From: Paulownia fortunei
Lineage: Eukaryota > Streptophyta > Magnoliopsida > Lamiales > Paulowniaceae
NCBI GenBank assembly: GCA_019321725.1
Contig: CM033121.1
Location: 8,060,001 to 8,124,000, forward strand
Length of the DNA stretch: 64,000 nucleotides
Direction of reading: 5' to 3'
Shown: positions 39,092-50,880 of the stretch, in pieces
Position numbering within the stretch: position 1 is the stretch's first letter
Layout of the letters: every line of letters starts with the position of its first letter
Made by a program: the position numbers and the translations under genes
Notes under the pieces: model-generated
The model's input: only the letters and a program-made list of their open reading frames with translations
Told to the model about the DNA's origin: nothing
The model's database searches: none

Positions 39092-40664
39092 TGTTGTAGG
39101 TATGAAGCAATCAATTGCTAGCCCCTTTTCTGAATTTGGTTAACAGGGTTCCAAATGTCTCCCCTCTAAAATAATCCACACTTTGAGCAAGAATATAAAA
39201 TCAGAATTCCACTAGCAATTCTGATTTCTTTTCTAATCTAGTTGATAGAGTGTGTATAGATAATATTAATTCCTGTTATCAACTTGTGATAAAAGAATTA
39301 ACACTTAAAGATAGATTTTTTGGAGAAAAATGGCAGATGAAGAAAACAATTTTCTTCTCTTTATTTCTATATGGCTCCCTTAAATTTTCGGCCATCGTGT
39401 ATTTATAGTGGACAAAAAATTTCAAGAGTCCTACTCTTAATATTTTGTGTCTCCGTTTGATTGGTTGGAAGATATTTTGATTCATCCAAATTTTTTTCAA
39501 TTTTATCTCTTTCATATCTTCCAAAGATATTCAAGATTACCCAAGAATTCCAAACTCTTGACTTTCCGTCATTTTTCAATTACTTTCATGGGCATTTCTT
39601 AATAAGCCTTTGTGAATTGGGCTTGGACTTAAAAAATAAATCCCATAATTAATTGTCTTACCCAAATTAATTAATTTCTTGTAACTCATCTAATTAAATT
39701 AGACCCAATTAAATAATTTAATTATTTAATTAAGTAAATTAATTTAATAATTAAATTAATTTATGAACTACACAATTAATTTGATCCAATCAAATAATTG
39801 TTTCACTCCAATAGAGCTACTTAATCTTATTAGATTTAATTAAATAATTTAATTATTTAATTGAATAATTAATTTAACTCCTTGAATTAATTTAAGCCAT
39901 AATTAATTAATTAGATCAAACTCTCTAGATCAATTCCTAAATTAGAATATTTCATCTTAAATTGTGTGTGACTCTTTAGGTTCACAACTAAGTTAGCAGT
40001 GGGTTTGCAACATTTGCAACTTATGAATAATAATTATTATTATTTTATTTAATTAATCCAATTAATTATTCCATTTGAAATTAACTCCTTAATTTCAAGA
40101 ACATCACAAGTCATGGGAAACACCTAACAAGTGTATCATGAATACGTAGACTTAGGTGAAATAACAAGTGAATCTATTTTAATTATGAGTATCATATACG
40201 TAAGATCCTTCTGTCAACTAGTCTCTCGATTGAGTGTAGGGCATGAATTAATAGTCAAAACCCTAATTGATCAATAATTATGTTTTTATTTCAAGTTTCA
40301 ATAACTTATGATGAATTATTAGAAAACCCCATCTAACATTCATTCTGTATTGGCCAAAAACTTTTGAGTCATGAACTATGAAAATATAGAAAATTCACTT
40401 ATTCTATTAGACAAATGATAGATCCTTTGTTGACCACTCATTAACCTCCATATCAATACAACATCTAACGTATCTCTTTGTGATTGTCAAGCAATCAGAA
40501 TATACATCAAAATAAAACACAATATGCACAAGGCTATCATGGTGCTTCAAGTTAAAGGACAAATCGTATACTATCGTAATATAAAAATTCTTATTTCAAC
40601 AAACAAGTTTCCAAAATTTTCAATGGGCCTGTTCAGTGTACTTGTTCCCTAACAAGTACCCACA
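39092..40664 (-). repeat. Candidate solo LTR inside the MULE-like element
   Basis: 1573 bp that on the minus strand starts TGTTAGGGAACAAGTAC and ends CATACCTACAACA, thus with TG...CA LTR-type ends. It includes AT-rich palindromic runs of AATTAATT/TTAATTAA at 39700-39910 and no coding frame. It interrupts the coding remnants of the MULE. I found no 5-bp target duplication (TCGAT against AGTAC), so recombination or deletion at the ends must be assumed. Confidence 0.4.
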
Positions 40665-40669
40665 TACAT

Positions 40670-41926
40670 GCACTGTTGTCACCTCGCCAATATCTATGGA
40701 GCTAGACATCCTTCTCATACGAGCATGCATCATATGCGCGAGTTTATTGAGATATTCGATGTCCTATCTCAAAAAGCTATTGACTCAAATTTAATTTAAG
40801 ACCAAAGTCATAGAGGCATATTCCATGATCACCATCAAATGCGTGACCATGGCCCATAGCTAAGTTTGGTTTAGAGATTTTATCTAATTACAAGAAGCAA
40901 TTAAAGATAAAGTAATTTATTTTTTTATTAATATAATTTGAAAAAAATTATTTTTACAAATACAAGAGTATAAAGGATGCACAATCTAATCGGCATATCG
41001 GACACTACTCTAACAGATGATATGGTCAAAATTGATAACTTGCTAAAGATGTATGAGCAACGTGATGAGGGCACCTCTCCCAAGCATTAAGTGTCAGTTT
41101 ATACCTCAATGCTTTCAACAAAAAATGAATATGAATTTAATCCGATCGTCCCGTTCTTCACCATATCTTACCTAGAAACACTTATGGATTCGATTGATAT
41201 TCTAAATAGGGGAAAGTTTTACAACTTAGTACTGATGGACGAATGAGGGAGATATAACTTCACCTATATATGTTATTGATGATTTCAAACGCCTACTACA
41301 TAAACAAAAAAATACTATAAATATGCCAATGCCACCAGTAGAAGACACAGGCAGAAGGATGAGGAGGCATAATAGAGTAGTAGATAATATGGGTCAATCT
41401 ACCTCGACACGTCCTGCATTAACTAGCCATGCTTCTGCATTTCACAACATCCCTCATCCATTTATGTCTAGTGTAAGAGATGAGGCGAGTCCATCTACCT
41501 CAACACATTGTGTATCACATGATCTGGATAGTATCATGGACTATTATGTGCATCAATAAGTATAACTGGACAACTCGTTCACTCCGTAGTGAGGTATGCT
41601 GCTATCTATGATGTTGTTTTCTACACTACTCAATTCAAATTTTGGCATAACGCATATATCATTTGTTTAGCAGCATCCAGGACACAATTCTAGACGTACA
41701 GAATTTATTGTCTTACCTGTTGTATTTTCACATCTAGGCAGCGAGTATCATGATCGTGGAGAGTCGAGCTCCACAACTTCATCAGGTCAGCTGAGGTTCA
41801 ATTTAATCTAAAGTACATATGTCCCAAAATCAGTCACATGATAGCGATGCTACTGCTGCTGTTGAGGGTGGACATCGAGGTAGACGACAGCGCCATCGAC
41901 ATACTTGTGGCACTGGCGGTCATTTT
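40670..41926 (+). pseudogene. C-terminal remnant of the MULE-like ORF
   Basis: Scattered frames: TSMHHMREFIEIFDVLSQKA near 40720; MPMPPVEDTGRRMRRHNRVV at 41323 with a Ser/Thr-rich tail to 41559; and EGGHRGRRQRHRHTCGTGGH ending near 41925. This kind of tail is found on plant MULE or plant-mobile-domain proteins as far as I recall, but I cannot assign it firmly. Multiple stops. Confidence 0.35.
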
Positions 41927-42818
41927 TAGTATTTTTTGTTATTCTTGCATTTTTCAAAACTTTTTTAATGTATATATTCAATACTGTAATTATTATCCAA
42001 ACAAATTAATTGTGTGATTATGAAGCAAAAATGGTATTGTTACTATCTTTATTGAAATATTTAAATACATAAATAAATATTACAGCTTAAGTAAAAAAAA
42101 TATTTAAATAATATAAATTTATGGTATTTATTGTATAATATTATATCTTAAGTAAATAATATTATTATAATAATATTATATAATCTAATGTGCTTTTATG
42201 TGTATATATAAATTACATATATTTTTATATATTTATATATATTAAAGTTCAATTGTAGAATGTGGAATTATTACTACAAGCGCAACTTTGAGTTGCGCTT
42301 GGTTGTATTATAATACAAAGCACAACATTAAGTTGCATTTCTATTAATAATTTAAAAAATAAAAATAAAAGTATAAATGAAGGTTGCACTTTCAGTTGAA
42401 AGCACAATCTTTAAAGGGACTTTCCTCAATTTTTAGTCCTTTCTCATCGCACGGTAATTAATTAATTACTTATTAAATTTACAATAAACAGTTAAATTAG
42501 TAGAATAAGTGTCTATTGTATATTGTAAATATATAATTTTCGTATAAAATAGATAGATATTATTATATGATATGAATTGTAATTGTAGTAAATATTTATT
42601 ACAATCTAAATATATAGATACATCTAAACAAAATATATTGTAATTAAACAAATATTTTAAATAAACATTTTTTATATGAAGGGTATTTTAATTCTTTATT
42701 TTATTCATTTTCATTCATACCTTTCATTACTACTTATCAAACATATGAATGGAATGAATGAAGGAATCTTGATTCAATTCTTTCCTTATTATTTTGGCAT
42801 ACCAAGTGTAGAAAATTT

Positions 42819-42984
42819 TATATAAATACCATTCTTTTCCATTTTTATTTCATTTCTAAAGTCATTCTTTTCCTACGCAAATAGGTTCATTCACCTTCAA
42901 GGTTATCCCAACAAAATTCCTTAATTGTGGGATAGTTTAAGGAATAAATTATATGCCAACCAAAATCCTTAATTGTGGGATAGT
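42819..42984 (+). promoter_or_regulatory. Upstream region of NET copy 2 with TATA and paired motif
   Basis: TATATAAATA at 42819-42828 is a TATA-like sequence just beyond the MULE end. The 18-bp motif CCTTAATTGTGGGATAGT occurs twice, at 42919-42936 and 42967-42984, as upstream of copy 1. The coding start is at 43148. Whether the TATA is used is inference. Confidence 0.4.
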
Positions 42985-43147
42985 TTAGTGAATAAATTAA
43001 ACGCACACAAGGAAACTAATTAAATTAGAGTCCTTAAACATCTCTAATTCTCCATTTTTCTTCTCTGTTTTGTTCTCTTTTCAGTTCTTTTATTTCTTTT
43101 TCATGTGTTGTTTTTTTCCCAAAGATCGCAGCAGAAGATTCTTCCAA

Positions 43148-44920
43148 ATGGAGAACAATAACAGCAGGGAGGAGCAGGACTCTTCTAACCTTTCATGGGA
43201 TAACCACAATCGCCCTCCTCAGTCCCAATGGCTCCACTCCACTTTAGCAGGTTTTTACTGTCCCAAAACACACACTGGCACGTGTATTTATATGTGTATA
43301 AATATGGTCTTCTTCTTCAAAATCTATATACATGCATAATGATCTTTGTTGTCTCTGATTATGATGGATGGATTTTCCTTCAAAGTGCTAAGGCTTTTGG
43401 CAGGAATTGCTTTGAGATAATGCAATTTCAAGTTGAGATGTTTGTTTTTCTAAAGCTTAATAAAAGAAAACCCACCCTAAATTAATATAGCTAGCACTAT
43501 AAGTTTAGGGCATTTTCATAGGTTGTGTTTTTATTACCATTTTTAATAATAATATTTTTTTTAATTTCTTAAAACAATTCAAATAAAATACGATATAAAG
43601 ATTTATTTTTTAATTTATTCATATTTTAATAAAATTACACTGTACTAAATTGATTTTCTTCTTTTTCAATACATAAATGTATTATTTTTACAAAATAATT
43701 ATCATTTTTTATTGATATATTCCCAAATAAATTAATTTTTAATGAGGTATTTTGTTATGCAGACGAGATTTTGTTGATTTTTTAATAAATTATCTTGAAT
43801 AATAATCAAATTATGAATTTTAAGAATTACGGAATAATGCTCGAATTTCAAACTTTGTTACTATTCAAATTATTACTTTGTTGATTATCAGTTGAATAAT
43901 TAATACAATAAGGTAATTAAAGAGGGAAAAGGTGATCTTCAGGTTAGTTATTGGTCCCCTATAGAAGTAGGAAAATGGTGGTAAACATAATTATGCTGTA
44001 TTAAGCTAATTGATAGTGTCTTCATTCAATATAAGCGTCTCCTCGTACATGGACACAAGCCCATTCATCACTTGCCTTTAGTGTCTCATCCACAAATGAA
44101 TATTATCCCATCTTTGCAAAGGGTAATGGAAAGAATTCAAATAAGGATGCACTATTGGAACTTCGGAAAGTTGGAGAGAACTAAAACAGCTCCTATTGTA
44201 TGATTTGTAGAGTTGGATGACAAGATAAAGAGGATGTTAGACCTAATTGAAGACAATGGAGACACTTTTGCCAAGAGGGCTGAGATGTACTATCAAAAGA
44301 GACCAGAACTCATCAAAATGGTACAAGACCTCCACAGATCATACCGGGCTTTAGCTGATAAGTATGATCAGTTGAAATCTGAATCCTTCAATAAAGCATC
44401 AAATAATGGATCGGTTTCAAATTCCTTCAGAAAAGTGCAGCCCCTTCAAGATTGCGTAAAAGGGAAGCCTCAGAATTATCCATCAGTTGAGGTACCAAAT
44501 TTCAATTCTGAATCTATTGAAGTGTTTTCAGCTGCAGGTTATGAATCAGGTACATCCAGCTTTGAGTTTCAGTCACCGAAGAATATTATGTCGATTGATT
44601 CAAGCAATAAGTTGATGAACAAGGCAGATAGTAAATATTACAACAACAGGAATGATTTCACTACGCGAGAACATGGCCTAACGATCAGGGAGAAAGTTTG
44701 GAATGAACATATCAAGTTTTCAAAACTCTTGGAGGAAAATTTCTCTAAGCAGGCTGAGTTGATAAAAAGAAATGACGAGAAGAGGGGAGTGATCATTGAA
44801 TTAAGGAATAAGAACAGGATTCTGAGTCAGAAGTTGAGTAATAGCTCAAGCCATAAGGGCACAATGAAGGGAAACCAGACTCAAAAAGGAAAATTGAGGG
44901 GATTATTTTGTTTCATATGA
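43148..44920 (+). CDS. NET (KIP1-like, NAB domain) protein, copy 2
   Basis: Exons 43148-43250 and 44211-44920 join through a 960-bp GT-AG intron to give 270 residues. The NAB domain is intact from SQWLHSTLAELDDKIKRML through YYQKRPELIKM to YRALADKYDQL. The aromatic motif before it is shortened: LSWDNHNRPP replaces FSWWLDSHNRPP of copy 3. The linker and C-terminal coiled coil (REKVWNEHIKFSKLLEENF and the following KQAELIKRNDEKRG) are kept, ending LRGLFCFI. The reading frame is open, and copy 1 and copy 2 differ mostly by substitutions, so selection probably acts or acted on it. The likely role is actin binding at a membrane as in NET3-type proteins (family knowledge). It is closely flanked by transposons on both sides. 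Confidence 0.88.
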
Positions 44921-45218
44921 GACAGTTTGAAAATTGTTAATATGGTTTTTTGGTTTCTTTTTGAGAACTTGCTTTCAAGTTGCTTAATTTCAGTTTTCAA
45001 AGTTGAGTTTATGCATATTTGCCCGTCAAAATTCCTTTGATCATTAAAAATGTACTACTCTTTGCATACTGCACAATCCCAAGTTATTATTTTTTCCAAT
45101 GTTCTTGGAATGAAAAGATAGTGGGAAACTGCAAATCTTATGTTAAATTATGTGCCAATGAGCAGCCCATGAATTTTGGAGTATTCTAACGAAGATCATA
45201 ATGTGCAGTCAAGTAATG
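44921..45218. repeat. Proximal downstream block of NET unit 2
   Basis: 3' flank matching 10900-11210 (GAACTTGCTTTCAAGTTG, CACAATCCCAAGTTATTA). It is cut by the TIR-MULE at 45219-45228 and resumes at 51193. Confidence 0.75.
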
Positions 45219-45228
45219 AAAGCATACA

Positions 45229-45528
45229 AGGGAAATTGCATTTTTCATCCTCTAAGTTGGCCTATATAGGGATTGTCCTATAATTTGGTATATTACCAAT
45301 GTATATACACTAAATTTTAATTTTTTGCACATTTGGTCCTTTTGTCATTGGAAAAATCAATTTTTGCCGGCAATTGCTGAGCTAGCAAAAATTGCTGTTG
45401 GAAATAGATGACATGGAGTGAAATTTGGGAATTTTGTTGATGTGGTCAATATGTGTAATGTTTTGGATCAAAAATAATAAATAAATAAAAATCATTTGCC
45501 ACCTAGACATAAAAATGGAGGAAAATTG
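45229..45528 (+). repeat. Left terminal inverted repeat of the MULE
   Basis: About 300 bp, beginning AGGGAAATTGCATTTTTCAT. It matches the reverse complement of 50881-51182 nearly throughout, including AAGTTGGCCTATATAGGGAT and TTGCTGTTGGAAAT. Confidence 0.93.
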
Positions 45529-45720
45529 TGTTAACATTCCCTCCCAAATCACCTCTTCTGCCCCAGTTCCTCTAAGCTCTCGTTTCCCCAAATCCCTCCA
45601 AACTCCCCTCTGCCTCAAACCCTCCAAAAAGAAAACCTTTTTGGAATGAAGAAGACAAAAGAAAGAAGAGAAAGAGGTCACTAACCTGACAAGAAGACGT
45701 CTTCCATTTTTGGTATTGGA

Positions 45721-46063
45721 ATGTTGTATTGCCACTATGGTAAACAGGCTCAATTGCGCATCTCTTGGACCAACGATAACCCAGGTAGAAGGTTTCATGG
45801 ATGCCAAAATTGGAAGGTGATATTTTCTTTATTTTTGGAGGAAAATGAATTTGTCGATTTTTACAGGGACTGTTTCAGATTTTTTTCTTCCATTTTTGTA
45901 GAGAGGTGGTTGTGACTATTTTGTTTGGGAGGATCCACCTATGTGCTCGAGGGCAATGACCATCATTCCTGGATTAAGGCGCAAGATAGTCGGGTTGAAG
46001 GATGAAGTCCAGGAACTCACAATAAAGAACAAAAAGCTAAAATTCTTTCTTCTAGTGTCATAA
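45721..46063 (+). CDS. GRF-type zinc-finger ORF carried by the MULE
   Basis: Two exons, 45721-45816 and 45902-46063, with a clean GT-AG intron of 85 bp, give 85 residues with no internal stop. The protein reads MLYCHYGKQAQLRISWTNDN, PGRRFHGCQNWK, then GGCDYFVWEDPPMCSRAM and a short C-terminal helix. This is the GRF zinc finger: C-x-C, N-P-G-R-R-F, a spaced Cys pair and the F-x-W-x-D motif. GRF domains bind nucleic acid, often single-stranded DNA, in topoisomerases and nucleases. One normal Cys is Tyr here (CHYG instead of CHCG). It lies inside the left half of the MULE and is transcribed toward the transposase gene. The start could lie upstream in the same frame; 45721 is the first Met directly before the domain. 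Confidence 0.7.
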
Positions 46064-46690
46064 TTGTTTTTGTTGGTGACTTGGTTGGTTGTTTGTGAGT
46101 CTTTTGGTTGGTTTAAGAAGACAAGATATTTGTCTCTTTAGTTGGAAGTCTATTGTATTTATGTATTATTGTTGTAGCAATGTAGGAAATTAGTTAGTAC
46201 TAGCATATTGTTGTTCTTAAGTTAAGTTTGGTTAGGTAGGAAATGAGTTTTCTCCCTATGTATGGTATATTTTCCCTTGGCAATATATGGAATTAACTAA
46301 TTTATAAGACATAGTGTTGTTCATTGTTAATGGAACTTGCATTGCATTAAATTGAAAATGAAAATTGACACTTAAACTGATAAAAAGAACTTAAAATTTT
46401 TTCCTTTCAAAAGCAGCATCACTTTGTCATTGCAAAACATGAGTATACACTTGGATAGGATGAACTTACAAAAGCAACATCACTTTATCATTGCAAAACA
46501 TTGAGATTCAAAAATCAACAAAACAATACATAAGCATTGTCTTCAAAACACATATTCCAAAACATCTCAAGAACATTTCCTACTAAAACTATCCACTAAA
46601 GTTTAACAGTGCATCCACGTAAATATTTGTCCAAAAATTAATAATACTATTAAGTTAATCATCCATTTAAACCAACAAAACATTACTTAG
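46064..46690. other. Convergent spacer inside the MULE
   Basis: Lies between the 3' ends of the GRF ORF and the transposase pseudogene. Contains T-rich, polyadenylation-like text (46150-46260) and a short direct repeat (GCAACATCACTTTATCATTGC-like, near 46412 and 46468). No gene. Confidence 0.5.
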
Positions 46691-46697
46691 GCTTCTT

Positions 46698-49600
46698 TCA
46701 TTTGTTCTTCTTTACATTTGCAGTAGCAACCTTCATTTGATAGAGAGCAATATTGAGATTGGAGATGGTCACATACTTCATTCTTCCTATAGTTATGAAT
46801 GACTTGGAATTTGTACATGTTTTTGAGATGCAATTTTCAAGACTTGTGATGAATTGTCTTCCAATAAAATGAGCTAGTGCCGTGATGTTCACTCTAGAGA
46901 TAACCACTTGACCTTGTTGAAGCTGTTGATACATAGAAGGTCCAGGAATTAGAGCTGACACTGTAGGATTTGGAGCTGGCATTGCAAGAATTAGAATAGG
47001 AATTTGATGTCCAGAATCTGGTGTTGCATTGAATACATAATCATCATAAGTGATTGGCAAGTGATCTTTGCTTCCTACTGTACTTGTGGGGTTGGAAACC
47101 TTTCCCTATTCAATATTCAAACCAATACATATCAAATGAACTTATGTCAATTGTAAGTAAAAGAAATAAATAACTATAGAACTTATAATTCTTGTCTTTC
47201 CAGAAGTTGTTGCTTTATATTTTGGATTTTAAGTAGGTACCTTAAATGAAGTTTTCTTCTCTTTGACCTTGCCATGTTTAATAAACAAAGGACCAATTAA
47301 GATTCACACAAACAGAAATGAAATGAACTGAAGTGTAGTTAAACCCAACTAACTTATAATTCTTTTTCTTCCAATTGAAGTGCAGCTAAGCATATGCTTT
47401 GGGGCTGATTGTGTTGATCCTATGTAACTTTTCTCCTCACCTACACACAAGTTATATGAAAATTAAGATATGATGTAGCAACTAAAACATTAAATACATA
47501 AAATATTTATACTTGCAATTTTGGGGGCCTTTTTCTAGGGCACAACTGCTTATTTGTTGTCCCCAGTTCAGTGGTAACCTGATTGAATACCTAAGGTTGT
47601 ATTGTATTTTCTGGTACATTTTTCACAGGGCAAGCCTTTTTGTTGTGTCCCTCAACTCCACAATTACTGCATCAAAGTGTTTTTTGTTGTCTTTTGAGTT
47701 GTTGTGCATTTTTCTTAACCTTTGGCTTGCCTCTTGTTCTTCTTTTCTTATTCTCTTCATTTTCATCAACTTCCCTTCTCCTTGCTTTTGTTGGCCTACC
47801 AACAGGCCTATCAAAGTTTGGGGATATGGGAGGAATAAAGTCTGATGGTTTCCACTCATTTCTTCCATTTATGGGCGTAATGGTTGGGACATACACCTTC
47901 TTGTAAGTGTCCATATGGTAGCACTATGAGTCTAATCTTCTGTGCTCCAACCCTGGCAATATATGACACTAACAGCATGCTTGCATATGATTCCACTCAA
48001 ATCCCATTTTCTACACCCACATGTTCCATTCTTAAAGTTAACAGTGTATTGTGCCCCATCAAAGCAAGAAAATTGATAGCGATAGTTATCTGTTTTGATG
48101 GGAATACAATCCCCCAACTTCTCAACATTCTTGTCAATCAACTTTTTTATTTTAGGACATAATGTTCCTGTCCATTTTTTTTTTTTGGGCCCTGTCCCTA
48201 TTTTCCTGCATCCTTTTCATCAAATATTCCATCATCTACTCAAGCATTGATACAATAGGCTTGTCACTTGCATCTAAAATATTACTGTTAAAATATTCAC
48301 ACCTTTTGTTCAACAACATGTTATACCTAGGATAGATATTGAAATGTGACCTACTCCATTGTTGAGGTGGCTTGTCATTGAACCACTTACCTGCCATCTC
48401 ATCTAAATCAATCATTTTATAAATCCTTCTTCTAAATTCATTGATTGTTGTGGCCTTAGCAGCCTTCCACAAGGCACTTTTAAATGGCTGACCTCTAAAT
48501 CCTGCATTTTTAAAATTGTTGTGCATGCGTCTAACACAAAACCTAAGATCAACATTAGGGAACACCTCATGAAAGGCTTGGATCAGATCTTTTTTTAATC
48601 AGACATGAAAGTGTATTCATAGTCCTTCCCAATATTTAAATCAACTTTCAAAAGGGTCAAAAACTAATCCCAAGTGTCCCAACACTCTTTATTAACCACA
48701 ACATAGGCAACAGGGTAGATATTATTGTTGGGGTTAATCCCTACAGCTGTTATTAACACTCCCCCATAAGGCCCCTTCAAATGACACCCATCCACCCCAA
48801 TGAAAGGCCTGCAACCAGTAAAAAATCCCATTTTCACAGCATACAAATAGAGATGAAACCTGTCAAACCTGTTCTCGCTACTAGACTGACATGTTCCTAT
48901 GATTACAGTACTACCAGAGATTGTTCTATTTATTTTATCTGCATAATCCCATAACAATGAGTACTGCTCACCTGGAATACCCTTAATCATTTCAACAACT
49001 TTCCTTTTTGCCCTATAAGCTTGATAATTTGAGATGTGGCATCTAATGTCCTCCATGACATTAATCCTAAATCCTTTCTCATTTCTTTTAAGGTCAGACT
49101 TGAATTTATGCACATATTTTCCAGACAACCAATTAGATTTTTATATCATCCCACAAGTGTGATTAGGGTTATAATGCCTTGTTTGAAATGTGCATTCATA
49201 TATAACCTTAAGAGCATGAAGCTTCCACCCATATTCTTGATCAGCATACTTAGCATGCATCCTAATCTTGTCATTTTTGGTAATTTTAATACTTCTTTGA
49301 TTTTAATAGCATGTGAGTGTATTGCTTGCCTTAACTCACTTCTGGTGATAAAGATCATCCCTAAGTCAAAGGTTTGATCATATATCTCAACTGGATTAAA
49401 AACTAAAAATTTATGCCCATCATTCTCACCATCAGTAGTACTATCCAAGTCATCATCACTCTTCATAATATCCTCATCACTAGATTCTAAATTTTTGAAA
49501 CCATCTAAGCCTCCATGCTGCCCATCATTCTCATCATCCTCTCTTAATCATTCAACATCTTGGTCTATATTTTCATGGTACAGTTTATCATCAGTTAATT

Positions 49601-50181
49601 CAGATTTCATATCATAATCACTATCATCAAAATCATCACTTTTATTTTTTTCCCTTCCCCATCCTACTTTTACCCCACTAATCCCTTCTCTTCTTTCCAT
49701 TTTACTCTGCTATACCCCATGCCCCTCGCTATCTTCTTCCTCATCCCCTTCACTCTTTTCTTTCTCACCCCTTCACTCTCTTCTACCTCCCCATCATTTC
49801 CCCATCACTCGTTTATTCCCCTTCACTATCTTCTTCCCCACCCCCTTCACTATCTTCTTCCTCACCACCTTCACTCTCTTCTTCCACATCCCTCCCCATC
49901 ATTATCCCTAGTAGGTTGTAGTGTTTGCTTATACAAAAAAACACTCAACTTCTCAATGTATAATTTGACCTCTCTAGAATTTTTTTTAATTTTTCTTCAC
50001 ATATCCTATGCAATTTAGTGTCATTATTAATTAGCATAAAACCATTTGGAACTTTGGTGTAAACTCTAATAGGGGCCTTTACTACATCATGTTCAGCAAT
50101 AGTCTTAAATGCATATAACATCAAACAATCAAAGTCAAAGTAATCAATTTTATATGCATTCCCTCCTACATAAGCAGCCAA
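46698..50181 (-). pseudogene. MULE (mudrA-type) transposase, degenerate
   Basis: Domains in order on the minus strand. N-terminal MuDR-like region at 50181-49945 (KIDYFDFDCLMLYAFKTI). Acidic linker of Glu/Asp/Ser repeats at 49900-49450. LGMIFITRSELRQAIHSHAI at 49380. Catalytic MULE domain at 49128-48664 with RPFIGVDGCHLKGPYGG, whose Asp is the first acidic catalytic residue. VFPNVDLRFCVRRMHNNFK to 48236. SWIM zinc finger at 48075-47965 (CGCRKWDLSGIICKHAVSVI, C-x-C then C-x-H). CX2CX4HX4C zinc knuckle near 47670-47630. Pro-rich C-terminal tail at 47060-46698. Stops occur after WDTWD (about 48662) and before the knuckle, and several frameshifts are needed, so it is inactive. It would bind the TIRs and cut the element. 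Confidence 0.85.
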
Positions 50182-50880
50182 ACTGCCAAGATGGAACTTA
50201 CCCCCATGTGAAGAGATACTGTCAAAGTTCTACTTTTGGGATCTGTAAAAAAATACACAACATAATAAGTTAAAAAACAAAAAAATTCCAAAAAAAAAAA
50301 CAAGAGACACAAAGAATGATCAGTCTTGTTGCAAACTTAAATCTTAAAGCATCTTTCTCGTATAAATAGGGGATGATATTGAGGTCCACCATTTTAAATA
50401 ACATAAAATAAAAATATTATAAAAAATAACAAAAAAAAAATAAGACATCGGACCACCATGTAGGTCCTCCACTTCACTTTATGTTTGAAAAATTCAAAAA
50501 ACTAAACACACATTCATTAAAAAACACACATTCACTAAAAAATAAAGGAATGCTTTAGAATGTCGGCCCTAAACCCTACATCGTGACAAAAAAAATGAAA
50601 AAAAAAACTAATCGTATTTTAGTAGGGGCAAATCGAAGCTTTCTAGCTCTCTAATCTTCATACTTCAACAAAATCTTGTTACTTCTTTAGGATTCTTTAA
50701 AAATTTGTGGTTGGATTTGCACAAAGTAATTGGGGATTTGTGGGAATTTTGGGTTTGATGTTTAGGAAATTAGGGCTATGAGTTTGGATTTGGAAAAATT
50801 TGTTTAACCTAGTGGTTGTGAAAGGGAATGAGGACATAGCACAGAGTCATGTGATGTGCACATGTGATGTGCACATGACT
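50182..50880 (-). promoter_or_regulatory. Presumed promoter and leader side of the MULE transposase
   Basis: Gene-free stretch between the N-terminal transposase frame and the right TIR, where the promoter should lie. A-rich with GTCATGTGATGTGCACAT repeated next to the TIR (50845-50880). Role inferred from position only. Confidence 0.4.

Larger units (their letters stand above)
36044..42805 (+). mobile_element. MULE-like DNA transposon, degenerate
   Basis: The homology between NET units 2 and 3 is interrupted between about 36030 and 42895. Near those limits are short inverted ends TTGGTATGCTAAGATGA (36044) and the complement TTGGTATGCCAAAATAA (ending 42805). The interior has a promoter-like region, an N-terminal MuDR-type remnant, a candidate solo LTR and a C-terminal remnant. 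No target-site duplication was found, and the ~90 bp from 42806 to 42895 remain unexplained, so the exact ends are approximate. Confidence 0.6.

Noticed and set aside
47513..48162. Plus-strand open frames of 80-110 codons
   Set aside because: Antisense of the zinc-knuckle and SWIM regions of the MULE transposase.
49719..50018. Plus-strand Ser/Pro/His repeat frame
   Set aside because: Antisense of the acidic Glu/Asp/Ser linker of the transposase.
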